This document shows, one piece after another, positions 1-8,484 of a stretch of 27,578 nt of DNA. How positions within the stretch are numbered: position 1 is the stretch's first letter; each line of letters opens with the position of its first letter. The position numbers were made by a program, and so were the translations under genes. The DNA lies in NCBI GenBank assembly GCA_046541415.1, contig JBKHDI010000050.1, positions 1 to 27,578 on the forward strand, given 5' to 3'. Source of the stretch: CAZOVB01 sp046541415 (GTDB lineage Bacteria > Planctomycetota > Phycisphaerae > SM23-33). The notes under the pieces were generated by a model, which did not search any database, was not told the DNA's origin, and saw nothing but the letters and a program-made list of their open reading frames with translations.

Positions 1-3000
1 TCCTGGCCACGTCCGGCGCCTGGGAGTTCTCCAACTGATACGTGCGAACCTGGACCATGCCGGGGCCCTTCTCGGTATCCAGCTGCTTGATCAGGGCCTC
101 GATCTCGTCGATGAGATTCTTCGGAGCCTCGACGACGATGGACCGGTCGCCGGGGGCAGCTGTCAGGACCACGCGTTCGGAGTTGTCGACAGGCTGGGCC
201 GGGCCTCGACGGCGGCGGCGCGGGTCGGCCTGTCCGGCGGCGTCGGGGTAGAGCTGCTGGAGCATGGCCACCAGGGCGGTGGCCGAGGCGTTCTGCAGCG
301 CCAGGACGCGGGTTTCCCGCGTGGCGGCCTGGGTGTTGGCATCGAGTGTGGCGATCATCTCTTCGAGCATTTTGCGTTGGTCGGCCGGGGCGCGGAGGAG
401 GATCGAGTTGGTCAGCTTGTCGGCGGTTACGAAGATTGTCGGCCTCTGGCCTCGCCCGACGGGGGGAATCATCTCCTGGAGCTTGGCGGCGACGGACTCG
501 GCCTGGGCGTTGGCCAGTTCGATCACCTGGATGATGGAGCTGGCGGCGACCTCGGAGGTATCAAACTGCTCGATCAGCGTGCGGACGAGGTCAAGTTTTT
601 CGGCCGAGGCCTGCACGACCAGGGCGTTGGCCGATTCGAGGACGGCAAAGCGCACGCCGGCAGCGGAGGCGCTGTTGTTCGAGCTGCGGCGACCGCGACG
701 ACCTCGCGTGTTGGTCGACTGGGCCTGGCCGGCCAGGATTGACTGCAGCACGGGCAGGAGATCCTGGGCCTTGACATACTTAAGAAGGTACGTCTCGGTC
801 TTGGAGACCAGCAGCGGCGCCTTGGCCAGACGTTCGATGGCCTCCTCGATCTGCACGAACTGCTCGGCCGTCGCAGAGACCAGCAGCTGGTTCGTGCCGC
901 TGTCGGCCTCGAACCGCGCCGGCGGGGTGCCGTTTTCCGCCGGCTGCGGCTGGCCGCGTCGGCCGCGCCGGGAAGGCTGCTGGCCGGGCCTGGCGAACAG
1001 CCTGGCCAGCGAATCGGCGACTTCCGTCGCCTGCGAGTGTTCTAGCTGGTAGATCCGTATCTCGGTGGTCACGTCGATGTCGTCGCTGTCGAGGTTCTCG
1101 ACCAGGGCCACGAGGCGTTGGATGTCCTTGCGGGGCGCGTCGATGACGACGGTCCGGTCGCCGGGCGCTGCGGTGACGATGGCGCGGTCGGTGGCCGGCT
1201 GGCTCGGGCGGCCGCGGCGGAAGCGCGACGAGCTGCCCGGCTGGATCAGCGTGTTGACCGTGGCGGCCACAGCCGAGGCCGAGGCGGATTTCAACCGGAC
1301 CATGCGGGTCTCGCGGGCCTCGTCAACGGTGGCCTTGTCGAGCTTGGCAATCAGTGATTCAAGCATCTGGCGCTTCGACTCGGGCGCCCGCAGCAGCAGG
1401 GAGTTGGTCAGCGCGTCGGTCTCGATGAACACTTCGGGAGCCTGGCCCCGCCCGACCGGGGGCAGGAGGTTTTTCAGCCGCTGGGCGACCTGTTCGGCCT
1501 CGGCAGCCTGGAGGCGGATCATCTGGATCGGTTCGACGATCTCGGTCGCTTCGACGTCGAGGTTTTCGACCAATGCGGCGATTGCGGCGTGGTCGTCTTC
1601 GCCGGCCGAGATGATCAGGCTGTTGGTCTGCACGGAGGTGGCGATGATGACCGGCGCGGAGGTCTGGACGGTGCGCCGGCCCCGGCTGCGGCGGGTGGAC
1701 GCGCCGCCGTAGAGCTGCTGAACGGTCTGGGCGACCTGCTGGGCCTGGGCGTGCTGGAGCTTGATCTGGCGGGTGGAGACGACCGCGGCGGCCGAGGCGT
1801 CCATGAGCTTGGTCAGCACATCCTGGATGCCCGGCCACTCGCCCGGAGCCGCCGAGATGATCAGGCTGTTGGAGGCCTGCTCGGCCTCGACCTTGATGTT
1901 GCTGGCCGAAGGCTGTCCGCCGCGTCGGCCTCGCGAAGAGGCCTGCTGGCTGAACAGGCGGACCAGCGAAGAGGCGATCTGTCTGGCGTCGCCGGATTCC
2001 AGCTGGACCACGTGGATCTCACGCGGGTCGGCGGTGGTGTCGCCATCGAGCTGGGAGATGACCTGCTCGGCGGTCTTGATCTCCCCGGCCGGACCGGCCA
2101 CGATGATCGCGTTGGTGCGGGTATCGGCCGTGACAGCCAGCGACGAGGACCGCCGTCCCCGGGCGTCGACGGTGCTGACGGCGTTGGTGACGATGGAGAC
2201 CATCTGCTGGGCATTGGCGGTCTTGAGCTGGAAGATGCGCACGCCGCCGGCGGACTCGGTGGCCGAGTCGAGCTTCAGGATCAGCGACTCGATCTTGCCC
2301 ATTTCCTCCACGGGAGCCGAGACGATCAGGCGGTTCGTGCCGGCATCGGGGATGATGCGCGGGGCGGTGGGGTTGGCGACGGTGCGGGAGCGCCCGCGGG
2401 AGTCCTTGACGATCTTGCTGGAGGGGAATGCCTCGGAGATGGTCTTGGCCAGATCTTCTGCTCGGGCCTTTTTCAGTTCGAAGATGCTTATGTCGCCGGC
2501 CTTGCCGGACTCGATGCTGTCGAGTTTTGCGATGACGGTTTCGGCCAGGGCCAACGCTTCGCCCGCGCCCATCAGGACCAGGGTGTTGGTGCGTTCGTCG
2601 TAGTTGATGGTGACATCGGCGGCCTTGGTGGCCACGGTTTCGTACCGGTTGGTCTGGGTGTTGAAGCTGACCCGTTTGGTGGCGGTACCGGCGAAAAGGT
2701 CCTTGAGGATGCCGGCGACCGAGGCAGCAGAAGCTTGCTTGAGCGAGTAGGTTTTCAGCGTCCGCTGGCCGATGGTCTCGGTATCCAGCGTGGCCAGGAA
2801 ACGGCGGATCTTCTCGATCTCGCTGACGCGGTCGGTGACGATGAGCCCCTTGCCGCGGGGCAGCTTGGTGATCGAACCCCAGTCCGATACCATGCGCATC
2901 ACGGCCGTGGCGGCCGAGTCGGCGTCGATGTACTGCAGCGGCACGACGGCGGTGATGATTTCACCGGGGCGCAGTTTGCCCGCGCGTTCCAGGTCGAGGA

Positions 3001-3010
3001 TGATGCGGGT
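1..3010 (-). repeat. Tandem array of at least 12 secretin N-type domains with four-domain super-repeat
   Basis: Twelve complete units and the start of a thirteenth follow each other within the secretin gene. They start at about residues 169, 250, 342, 425, 499, 581, 661, 735, 818, 905, 992, 1065 and 1153. Units resemble each other most at a spacing of four. Units 7 and 11 both contain LPPVGRGQ or IPPVGRGQ followed by TNS-I/L-LLRAP. Units 8 and 12 both open ETR-h-h-x-L and contain TAAPGDR. Units 9 and 13 both have YQLE-x-SQA. Units 5 and 9 share an SLVRLF/SLARLF helix and an RGRRG loop. This suggests duplication of a four-domain block. The blocks are roughly 2242-1313, 1312-323 and 322 to beyond 1. 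Confidence 0.8.
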
Positions 3011-3514
3011 CTTCTTGGAGACCTCCTTCATGGGCACCAGTTCGAGATGGCGGCCGGACTCGGAGGGCATGAGCTGGAAGCCGCGGTAGGAGAGCATGAG
3101 GTTGATGGTGTCCCACGCCTCTTCCAGGCTGTAAGGCTCGGAGTCGAAGAACGTCAACTTGCCGGTAATGTTGATATCGCCGATGATGGGCTTGCCGACG
3201 AACTGGGCGAACTCGCGGACAACGTCTGTGTAGTCGACGCCCTCGTACTGGAAGAGAATGGTCTTGGGCTTTGCGGGCTCGGCGGGTTTTTCGGCCGGGG
3301 CAGGCGCATCGGTCTTGTCCGGCTCGGCCGGGGCAGGCGCATCGGACTTGTCCGGCTCGGCCGGCTGGGCGTCGGCGGGCGCGTCAGCTTTCTCGGCCGC
3401 CGCCTGGGCCGGCTGGGCATCGGGCTTGGGCGCCTGGGCCGGCTGCTGGGCAGCGGCGATCGGCGCCAAGGCCAGAGCGAGTGTCAGTACGAGCATCCAT
3501 TGGTTGCAGACCAT
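1..3514 (-). CDS. gspD: Giant type II secretion/type IV pilus-like secretin, 3' end outside window
   Basis: This is the outer-membrane pore of the secretion system. About 1,171 residues are visible and the C-terminal pore domain lies beyond position 1. The ATG at 3514 has an AGGAGA Shine-Dalgarno sequence about 9 nt upstream and opens a signal peptide (MVCNQWMLVLTLALALAPIA, probable cleavage after AAA). An Ala/Pro/Asp/Lys-rich linker follows (about residues 24-84), then an N0-like domain (about 85-165) and at least 12 complete secretin N-type domains of about 75-90 residues plus the start of a 13th. Each repeat follows the pattern of a hydrophobic strand, a QxxxAxxVA helix, a loop, T/N-N-x-L/I-h-h-x-A/G, and a closing I-xx-LD helix. 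The loops often carry RGRRG-like basic patches. Canonical GspD has N0-N3 only, so this array is unusually long. It is the last visible gene of the operon, 23 nt downstream of the PilO-PilP-like gene. The secretin assignment is strong; the exact T2SS versus T4P role is inferred. Confidence 0.9.
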   Translation of the reverse strand, partial: MVCNQWMLVLTLALALAPIAAAQQPAQAPKPDAQPAQAAAEKADAPADAQPAEPDKSDAPAPAEPDKTDAPAPAEKPAEPAKPKTILFQYEGVDYTDVVREFAQFVGKPIIGDINITGKLTFFDSEPYSLEEAWDTINLMLSYRGFQLMPSESGRHLELVPMKEVSKKTRIILDLERAGKLRPGEIITAVVPLQYIDADSAATAVMRMVSDWGSITKLPRGKGLIVTDRVSEIEKIRRFLATLDTETIGQRTLKTYSLKQASAASVAGILKDLFAGTATKRVSFNTQTNRYETVATKAADVTINYDERTNTLVLMGAGEALALAETVIAKLDSIESGKAGDISIFELKKARAEDLAKTISEAFPSSKIVKDSRGRSRTVANPTAPRIIPDAGTNRLIVSAPVEEMGKIESLILKLDSATESAGGVRIFQLKTANAQQMVSIVTNAVSTVDARGRRSSSLAVTADTRTNAIIVAGPAGEIKTAEQVISQLDGDTTADPREIHVVQLESGDARQIASSLVRLFSQQASSRGRRGGQPSASNIKVEAEQASNSLIISAAPGEWPGIQDVLTKLMDASAAAVVSTRQIKLQHAQAQQVAQTVQQLYGGASTRRSRGRRTVQTSAPVIIATSVQTNSLIISAGEDDHAAIAALVENLDVEATEIVEPIQMIRLQAAEAEQVAQRLKNLLPPVGRGQAPEVFIETDALTNSLLLRAPESKRQMLESLIAKLDKATVDEARETRMVRLKSASASAVAATVNTLIQPGSSSRFRRGRPSQPATDRAIVTAAPGDRTVVIDAPRKDIQRLVALVENLDSDDIDVTTEIRIYQLEHSQATEVADSLARLFARPGQQPSRRGRRGQPQPAENGTPPARFEADSGTNQLLVSATAEQFVQIEEAIERLAKAPLLVSKTETYLLKYVKAQDLLPVLQSILAGQAQSTNTRGRRGRRSSNNSASAAGVRFAVLESANALVVQASAEKLDLVRTLIEQFDTSEVAASSIIQVIELANAQAESVAAKLQEMIPPVGRGQRPTIFVTADKLTNSILLRAPADQRKMLEEMIATLDANTQAATRETRVLALQNASATALVAMLQQLYPDAAGQADPRRRRRGPAQPVDNSERVVLTAAPGDRSIVVEAPKNLIDEIEALIKQLDTEKGPGMVQVRTYQLENSQAPDVAR
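3292..3357 (-). repeat. 33-bp direct repeat, two copies, in the secretin linker
   Basis: Two adjacent 33-bp copies (3292-3324 and 3325-3357) differ at one base and are followed by a decayed partial third copy. On the coding strand each encodes an 11-residue unit of the EPDKTDAPAPA type. They lie in the Pro/Ala/Asp linker between the signal peptide and the N0 domain. Being in frame, copy-number change would only lengthen or shorten the linker. Confidence 0.8.
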
Positions 3515-3537
3515 GGGGTACGTCTCCTGGTTGCGTT

Positions 3538-4704
3538 TCATAGCTTATCCCTGCTGTTGTCCTCGGGCTTAGGCGATCCATCGCCGGCGGCTTGGTTACC
3601 GCCATCGGCCGAGGCGTTCTCGGGTTCGGGCTTTTCTTGTGGTTGCAATGTTTCGGGCAGTTGGTCGGTTCGAAGCAGGCGCTTCTGGCTGAAGGTCTGG
3701 CCGCGTTCGATGGCCCAGTAATCGGGCCCTTTTTTGAGGATGATTCTCGATCCGCTCAGCAGCCTGGGGTTTTCGGGCATCGGCAGCGAGCGGTAATCGA
3801 CCATCACGATCGTCCCGCCGTCGAAGGCGTCGCCTTCGCGGTAGACCTGGCTGCTTCCGGTCCTGATGTTCTCGATCCGGATCTGCGGCTTGCCCCCAAA
3901 GGCTGTCGTGCTGGTCAGTCGATAGGTCGGCTGGGCCTGGGGCTGGGGCCTGGGCCTCGGTTGCGGCTTGGGCTGCGGGCGAGGCCGGGACCGCGGCTGG
4001 GACGGAGGCTTGGCCACCTGTACGGGTTTCTGCTTGTACCGAAGCAGCGGATCGCGAAGCCGCAACAGGCTGTACCGCTGCCGCTCGGGGCTGGAAAGCG
4101 AAGCCGCCGTCGTGCCGCCGCTGTACTTGCCCGTGATGATCTGGGGTTCCTCGACGTTGCGGATCTTCTTGGGGTACTCCAGCTGGACCGGCAGAATCGT
4201 CGCGTAATCCAGGTTCATCGCAATCAGCTCGGTCTCCCAGTCCGGCCGAAGCGTCAACCGCTGGATCTTGTACAGGTACGGCTGGTTCTCCAGCAGGTAG
4301 AGGAAGTTCATGATCTTGTCCAGCCGCCCTGTCCCGGAGATCGACCAGCCCACGCCTTCGTAGACGCCCTTCTTGTTGGGCGCGGCGGTGTTGTCGATCT
4401 TCAGCGGCGGCAGGTCGCTGCGCTTCTGCAGGTCGACCAGGAACCGCTCGACGTCGCCGCGCGTGGCGGTGGCCTGGCCGGACAGGCCGAACGTCTGCGA
4501 CGTGATCTGCTTGATCCGTGCGTGCATCGAGCGACGGGCGGAATTGGCATCCTTCGCCTTGCCCAGCTGCGAGCGCAGGGCGTTTTCCCGAAGCTCCAGC
4601 GACTTCAGCGGGCTCAGCAAGGCGATGTGCACCAGCCCGACGGCGCCGATCAGGCCCAGGACTGTTCCGGCCACGGCAGCAAGTTTCTTCTCGCGCTTCG
4701 TCAT
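3538..4704 (-). CDS. PilO-like assembly protein fused to a PilP/GspC-like C-terminal domain (gspM position)
   Basis: This 388-residue protein has a short basic cytoplasmic start and one membrane segment (about residues 9-30). A coiled-coil and ferredoxin-like PilO/GspM-type periplasmic region follows (about 35-185). A low-complexity Pro/Arg/Gln linker (about 232-259) leads to a small C-terminal domain (about 262-345) and an acidic, disordered tail. The C-terminal domain has PQIRIENIRTG, a Y-REGD-F turn and a strand ending RIILKKG, which resembles the small beta domain of PilP or the GspC homology region. That domain normally bridges the inner-membrane platform to secretin N0. No separate gspC or pilP gene is visible, so the fusion may supply it; this is inference. 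The ATG overlaps the gspL stop (ATGA), so translation is probably coupled. The PilO-like half is fairly secure, the C-terminal assignment less so. Confidence 0.72.
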   Translation of the reverse strand: MTKREKKLAAVAGTVLGLIGAVGLVHIALLSPLKSLELRENALRSQLGKAKDANSARRSMHARIKQITSQTFGLSGQATATRGDVERFLVDLQKRSDLPPLKIDNTAAPNKKGVYEGVGWSISGTGRLDKIMNFLYLLENQPYLYKIQRLTLRPDWETELIAMNLDYATILPVQLEYPKKIRNVEEPQIITGKYSGGTTAASLSSPERQRYSLLRLRDPLLRYKQKPVQVAKPPSQPRSRPRPQPKPQPRPRPQPQAQPTYRLTSTTAFGGKPQIRIENIRTGSSQVYREGDAFDGGTIVMVDYRSLPMPENPRLLSGSRIILKKGPDYWAIERGQTFSQKRLLRTDQLPETLQPQEKPEPENASADGGNQAAGDGSPKPEDNSRDKL

Positions 4705-6299
4705 TTCTTCTGGTACCCCCTTTCAGCCAGGGGGATCTCATCGGCCGGCCGGGCCGCGGGGGTCACCTTGGCCAGATCGATCTCCATCTCAGGACGGTAG
4801 AGCACTGTCACGTCGACGTAGTGTCCGTATTGCGGGTCTTTCGGGTCCGGGGTGATCGTCTCGAACTCGACGGTGTACCCGGCTGTCTCGAGTTTGGTCC
4901 GCAGGCCCAGCAGGATCATCTGGCTGGGCGCCTTGGCTCGGAACTGCACGCTGGCGTACCAGGTCCGGTCGCGTGTTTTCTCCCCGAACTCCAGGTCCTC
5001 CAGGACCAGTTCGGTCGGGCCCGGCAACAGCCCGGCGATGTGGTTGCCATGCACCAGCGGGTTGCCGCGCTGGCGGATCCAACTGGCCAGCGTATCAGCG
5101 TATTCCTCGTCGGCCTCACGGGCGGCAGCGACATGCTTTTCCCTGGCCAGGGCAGCCTGGAGCTGGAGGATGCGCGTCTCCCGCGGCTGAATCATGTACT
5201 TGTTGAAGGCCCAATATCCGCCGACCAGCAGGACCACCGCAGCGACCGCAGCCAGCAGGGCCGGTCGCTTCTTGTCGAGCTTGATCGCCGGCCGCTTCGG
5301 GTTCAGAAAGTCGAACGGCAGCGACGCGCCGGCCGAACTGATCGCCAGGCCCAGGGCGGTTACGAACCCCGAAGGGTGTGTCATCCCGTCGGTCTCGCGA
5401 AGCTTCATCGCCTCCTGCGGGTCCAGCAGTTCGGCGGGGACGTTCAGCCGCTTGCCCAGTTCCTCTGCCAGGGTCTGTTCGATACCGGTCGAACCGGCCA
5501 CGAAGAGCCGGTCGATCCGCTTGCCGCCCTCCAGCGCGCTGTAGCTGCGCAGGGACCGGGCCGCTTCGAGAGTCACCGAGTTGATCGCGCGCTTCTTCTG
5601 GTCCGGGTCGGTCTGGCCGGAGGGGGGCAGGCTGATCACGGCCGAGCGGCTGAACGCCAGCGACGCATGGTCGATGACGTTGATCTCCGCGGCCTCGGCG
5701 GTGATGTGCAGCAGGCCGAGCACTTCCTCGCCGCGCCGTTCGACACACGCCTCGAGGCAGCGGCGGTTGGCGTAGGGTCGCAGGCCCAGGCGGACCAGCT
5801 TGGCCCCGGCGAGGTTGGCCACCTGGCGGTAGTGATCGACCACCGGCAGCTTGACCGCTGCGACGAGCACGTCGATTCCCGCCTCGGTTTCGCTCGTGCC
5901 GGCCGTCGCGTCATAGTGGGTCTCGATGGTGAAGTCGATGACGGCCTCTTCGATGCGGTATGGCAGCTCCGACTGCATCTGGAACTGGACCATCCCCGCC
6001 ATCTCCTCCTCGGCCGTACCCGGCGGGAGAGTCAGGGGCTTGAAGACCACGTCGGCGCGGCTGACGGTCATCACCAAAGATGACTTCTTGAGTTTCATCT
6101 GCGCGAGGATCTCGCCGAGGAAGGGGCCCATCGAGCCGGCGTCGGAGGGGTCGACGGTTTCGGGCACATCGATGGCGGCGGTCCGCCCGATGCGGATATT
6201 CCTGCCGACGCGCTCTGCCTCGACAATCCGCAGCTGTCGGGCGTCGAAGTCGACGGCCGCGAACCGCTTGTCGATCTGCTTGGTCTTTTGTCTGGCCAT
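4701..6299 (-). CDS. gspL: GspL-type protein: PilM-like actin-fold domain joined to PilN-like domain
   Basis: This 532-residue protein has an N-terminal actin-like cytoplasmic domain (about residues 10-325) with AAVDFDARQLRIVEA at the phosphate-1 strand, LPPGTAEEEMAGMVQFQMQS, and LFVAGSTG before an acidic helix. This matches PilM/GspL. It is followed by the PilN-like motif LPFDFLNPKRP, one membrane helix (about 347-364), a coiled coil, and a periplasmic ferredoxin-like domain (about 420-510). GspL proteins have this layout, which equals PilM plus PilN in type IV pilus systems. The protein should anchor the GspE ATPase to the inner-membrane platform. Its ATG lies 2 nt after the gspK stop, and its stop overlaps the next start. 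The family call is strong; the symbol follows operon position. Confidence 0.85.
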   Translation of the reverse strand: MARQKTKQIDKRFAAVDFDARQLRIVEAERVGRNIRIGRTAAIDVPETVDPSDAGSMGPFLGEILAQMKLKKSSLVMTVSRADVVFKPLTLPPGTAEEEMAGMVQFQMQSELPYRIEEAVIDFTIETHYDATAGTSETEAGIDVLVAAVKLPVVDHYRQVANLAGAKLVRLGLRPYANRRCLEACVERRGEEVLGLLHITAEAAEINVIDHASLAFSRSAVISLPPSGQTDPDQKKRAINSVTLEAARSLRSYSALEGGKRIDRLFVAGSTGIEQTLAEELGKRLNVPAELLDPQEAMKLRETDGMTHPSGFVTALGLAISSAGASLPFDFLNPKRPAIKLDKKRPALLAAVAAVVLLVGGYWAFNKYMIQPRETRILQLQAALAREKHVAAAREADEEYADTLASWIRQRGNPLVHGNHIAGLLPGPTELVLEDLEFGEKTRDRTWYASVQFRAKAPSQMILLGLRTKLETAGYTVEFETITPDPKDPQYGHYVDVTVLYRPEMEIDLAKVTPAARPADEIPLAERGYQKK

Positions 6300-6301
6300 G
6301 G

Positions 6302-7672
6302 TCAGTACTGAATCTCCTCGACGTCGAACCCGAAGGGCAGGCCCAGTCGCGTGATGTCGCGCAGGTAGGCGATCCGCGGACTCCTGCCGGCCAGGTCGAT
6401 CACCGCTTCGAGCACACAGTATCGCCCCGACGGGATCGAGAATCCAACACAGAAGAAACGGAACTGCCCGCTGCGGGTCGTCAGCAGCGGCGCGATCTTC
6501 GTCATCGTCTCCGGATCGTCTACTACGCCCGACGAGGCCAGCCAGGCGATGTTGCCCAGCTCTTCCAGCGGAATCTCGCCGCGGACTTGGACGATCTGGT
6601 CGGCCAATTGTTCATCGGCCCCGACAGAACGAAACGCCGCGGCGAGCACCTCGGCCCCAGCGGTATTGACATTGACCCGTCCGCGGACCATCTGTCCGCC
6701 GCGTGGCAGGTGCGTCAGCTTGTCCAGAACGACGTGCAGGTTGTCGGCGTTGATCCCCGAGGGTACACGCTCGCGTCGCTCCTGGCCGTTGGGCCCCTTG
6801 CGTGTGACTTCCACCTCCAGGCCCCACAGCTGGGCGGGGTGTTTCAGCGGCGGCTGTTTGGCCTCTTTCCACGCGGCCAGGAAGTCGACGGTCTGTTTGG
6901 GCAGCCCGCTCATGCTCCGCGGATCGGCGTTGACGTTCTTCCGCGCCTTGCCGGCAGAATCCCTGTCGTATTCGTAACTGGCCACCGTGGCCAGGGCCCG
7001 CAGGCCGCGATCCAGCTGCCCATTGCCGTCATCGGGCGGGAAGCTCAGGGAACCGTCGTCCTCGTTGGCGTCGAGCAGGCCGTTGAAGTTGACATCCTCG
7101 CCGTAGACGACAGGCCCGTCGAAGCCGTGGATCAGAAGCAGTTCCTCGATCGTCCAGATCGACGGGTGATTGCGGATGGTGAAGTCGTAGGCGGCCTGTT
7201 CGGCCCCCAGCGGGCGGGTCTCGTCGTCCGGGTCGGTGTAGTCCTTGAGGCAATCGATCATCTCGCCGGTCAGGCCCAGCTCGGCAAGCAGGTCTTCTCC
7301 GGCGACGTTGAGGTTGACCTTGCCCGTCTCGTCGGTCAGGCCGAACCGCACCGTATCGGCGTCCGGATCGGCTGGGCTGTAAACGCTGAAGTACCACTGC
7401 TCGGCCCCGTCGTCATAGACCAGCTGGTTCTCGAACAACTCCGGGTTGTCCAGCCAGACGGCTGGCTCGTCGGCATGGGCGACTGCCACGGCCAGGGCCT
7501 TGTGCACGCCGGAATAGGCCGTCGCATACGCCTGCGACCGGGCCTCGGCGGCAGAGGCTGCCTTGTATTCTGCCCCGACGCGGTACATCACCCCGGCGGC
7601 GACCATCGCGCTGATGGCCACGACGATCAGCACCACCAGCAGGATCGTTCCCTCGTTGCGCGGGCGGATCAT
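6302..7672 (-). CDS. gspK: Minor pseudopilin GspK with EF-hand-like insertion
   Basis: GspK is the large pseudopilin at the tip of the T2SS pseudopilus. The ATG at 7672 overlaps the gspJ stop and gives 456 residues. The leader is MIRPRNEG followed by TILLVVLIVVAIS, so a Gly precedes the cleavage site and position +5 is Val rather than Glu; lack of Glu+5 is characteristic of GspK. GspK hallmarks include GLTDETGKVNLNVA near residue 111 and GRVNVNTA in the second alpha-helical region. Between them (about residues 193-223) lies a calcium-loop insertion. D193, N195, N197, G198, L200, D201 and E204 fit a 12-residue EF-hand loop, and a shorter DDGNGQLD segment follows. Calcium binding is inferred from these residues. 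Confidence 0.9.
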   Translation of the reverse strand: MIRPRNEGTILLVVLIVVAISAMVAAGVMYRVGAEYKAASAAEARSQAYATAYSGVHKALAVAVAHADEPAVWLDNPELFENQLVYDDGAEQWYFSVYSPADPDADTVRFGLTDETGKVNLNVAGEDLLAELGLTGEMIDCLKDYTDPDDETRPLGAEQAAYDFTIRNHPSIWTIEELLLIHGFDGPVVYGEDVNFNGLLDANEDDGSLSFPPDDGNGQLDRGLRALATVASYEYDRDSAGKARKNVNADPRSMSGLPKQTVDFLAAWKEAKQPPLKHPAQLWGLEVEVTRKGPNGQERRERVPSGINADNLHVVLDKLTHLPRGGQMVRGRVNVNTAGAEVLAAAFRSVGADEQLADQIVQVRGEIPLEELGNIAWLASSGVVDDPETMTKIAPLLTTRSGQFRFFCVGFSIPSGRYCVLEAVIDLAGRSPRIAYLRDITRLGLPFGFDVEEIQY

Positions 7673-8484
7673 CGCAGGCCTCCCCCGGGACGCGTCCCGC
7701 CGCCGGCTGCGCCTTCGCCGACGCGGCCGCCACCGACATTTCCGCCGCCGGGTGCACCCCGGCCGCCGAAGGGCAGAGACTGGGCTTTGGTCCCGCCGGG
7801 CAGGTAGATCACGCGGCGGTAGACTTCCGGCAGGTTGGACAGGAAGTCGACGGCATCTTCCCCGCCCAGATCCTCGGGCAGGGGCGTGGGGGACATCCAG
7901 ACTTCCACGGCCAGCGGCAGGTCGCGCCCGGACCATCTGTCCAGCCACCCGGCGCCGTCGTGGTACCGGAAGAACAGTCCGAGCATCTCGCGGCTGACGA
8001 TGACGGCCTGCTCGCCTTCATCCTGGGCGGCCCAGCCGAGTACGCGCTGCGTGACGCGCTCGATGCCCAGCGGCTGATAGGTCTCTTCATCGCGGGCCAG
8101 GCGGTAGGTGACCATTTCCACGTCGGGTTCGGCCGAGATGGGCGCATCGCCGATCTGTTCGGTCGCCCAGGCAGCAGCGCCGGGCAGGCGGACGGCGACG
8201 AACTGCACCGACTCGATCCCGCCGACCAGCCCGGTGTTGACCTGGCTCATCTCGCCGGTCTCCGGATCGACCTGCGGCAGGGGATAGACAATCGCGTTGT
8301 GACAGTCGGTGGTGATTCTGCTCATAAGATTGCGGCGCACCGCCAACTCGGCGGCGTCGGCCGACAGGCCCTCGCGCAGGTCCATCACCTGGCCGTACAT
8401 GCTGTAAACCGCCAGCAGAAGCCCCAGTGTCAGGGTCACCGAAAGGATGACTTCGATCAGCGTGAATCCGCGGCGGGCGATCAT
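7669..8484 (-). CDS. gspJ: Minor pseudopilin GspJ with Gly-rich tail
   Basis: This 271-residue prepilin-type protein has the textbook leader MIARRG followed by FTLIEVILSVTL (Phe+1, Glu+5), a long hydrophobic N-terminal helix, and a beta-rich body ending in a strand region with VEVWM and RRVIYLP. GspJ joins GspI and GspK in the pseudopilus tip complex. The last 33 residues are almost entirely Gly with Arg, Ala and Pro, an unusual tail for GspJ that is probably disordered. Its ATG overlaps the gspI stop (ATGA) and its TGA overlaps the gspK start. A longer upstream start in this frame is possible but would bury the prepilin leader, so it was rejected. Confidence 0.87.
   Translation of the reverse strand: MIARRGFTLIEVILSVTLTLGLLLAVYSMYGQVMDLREGLSADAAELAVRRNLMSRITTDCHNAIVYPLPQVDPETGEMSQVNTGLVGGIESVQFVAVRLPGAAAWATEQIGDAPISAEPDVEMVTYRLARDEETYQPLGIERVTQRVLGWAAQDEGEQAVIVSREMLGLFFRYHDGAGWLDRWSGRDLPLAVEVWMSPTPLPEDLGGEDAVDFLSNLPEVYRRVIYLPGGTKAQSLPFGGRGAPGGGNVGGGRVGEGAAGGGTRPGGGLR

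Noticed and set aside
1..3010. CRISPR-like or satellite repeat from the regular pattern in the secretin gene
   Set aside because: The periodicity is at protein level with diverged DNA, in frame and without spacers, so it is a domain array.
3258..3572. Gly/Ala/Ser-repeat frame at the left of the PilO-PilP-like gene
   Set aside because: It comes from reading the 33-bp linker repeat of the secretin on the wrong strand.
1589..3721. 710-residue plus-strand open frame opposite the secretin gene
   Set aside because: It is antisense to clear secretin repeats, has the Gly/Leu/Asp-rich composition of a GC-driven shadow frame, and shows no domain or ribosome site.
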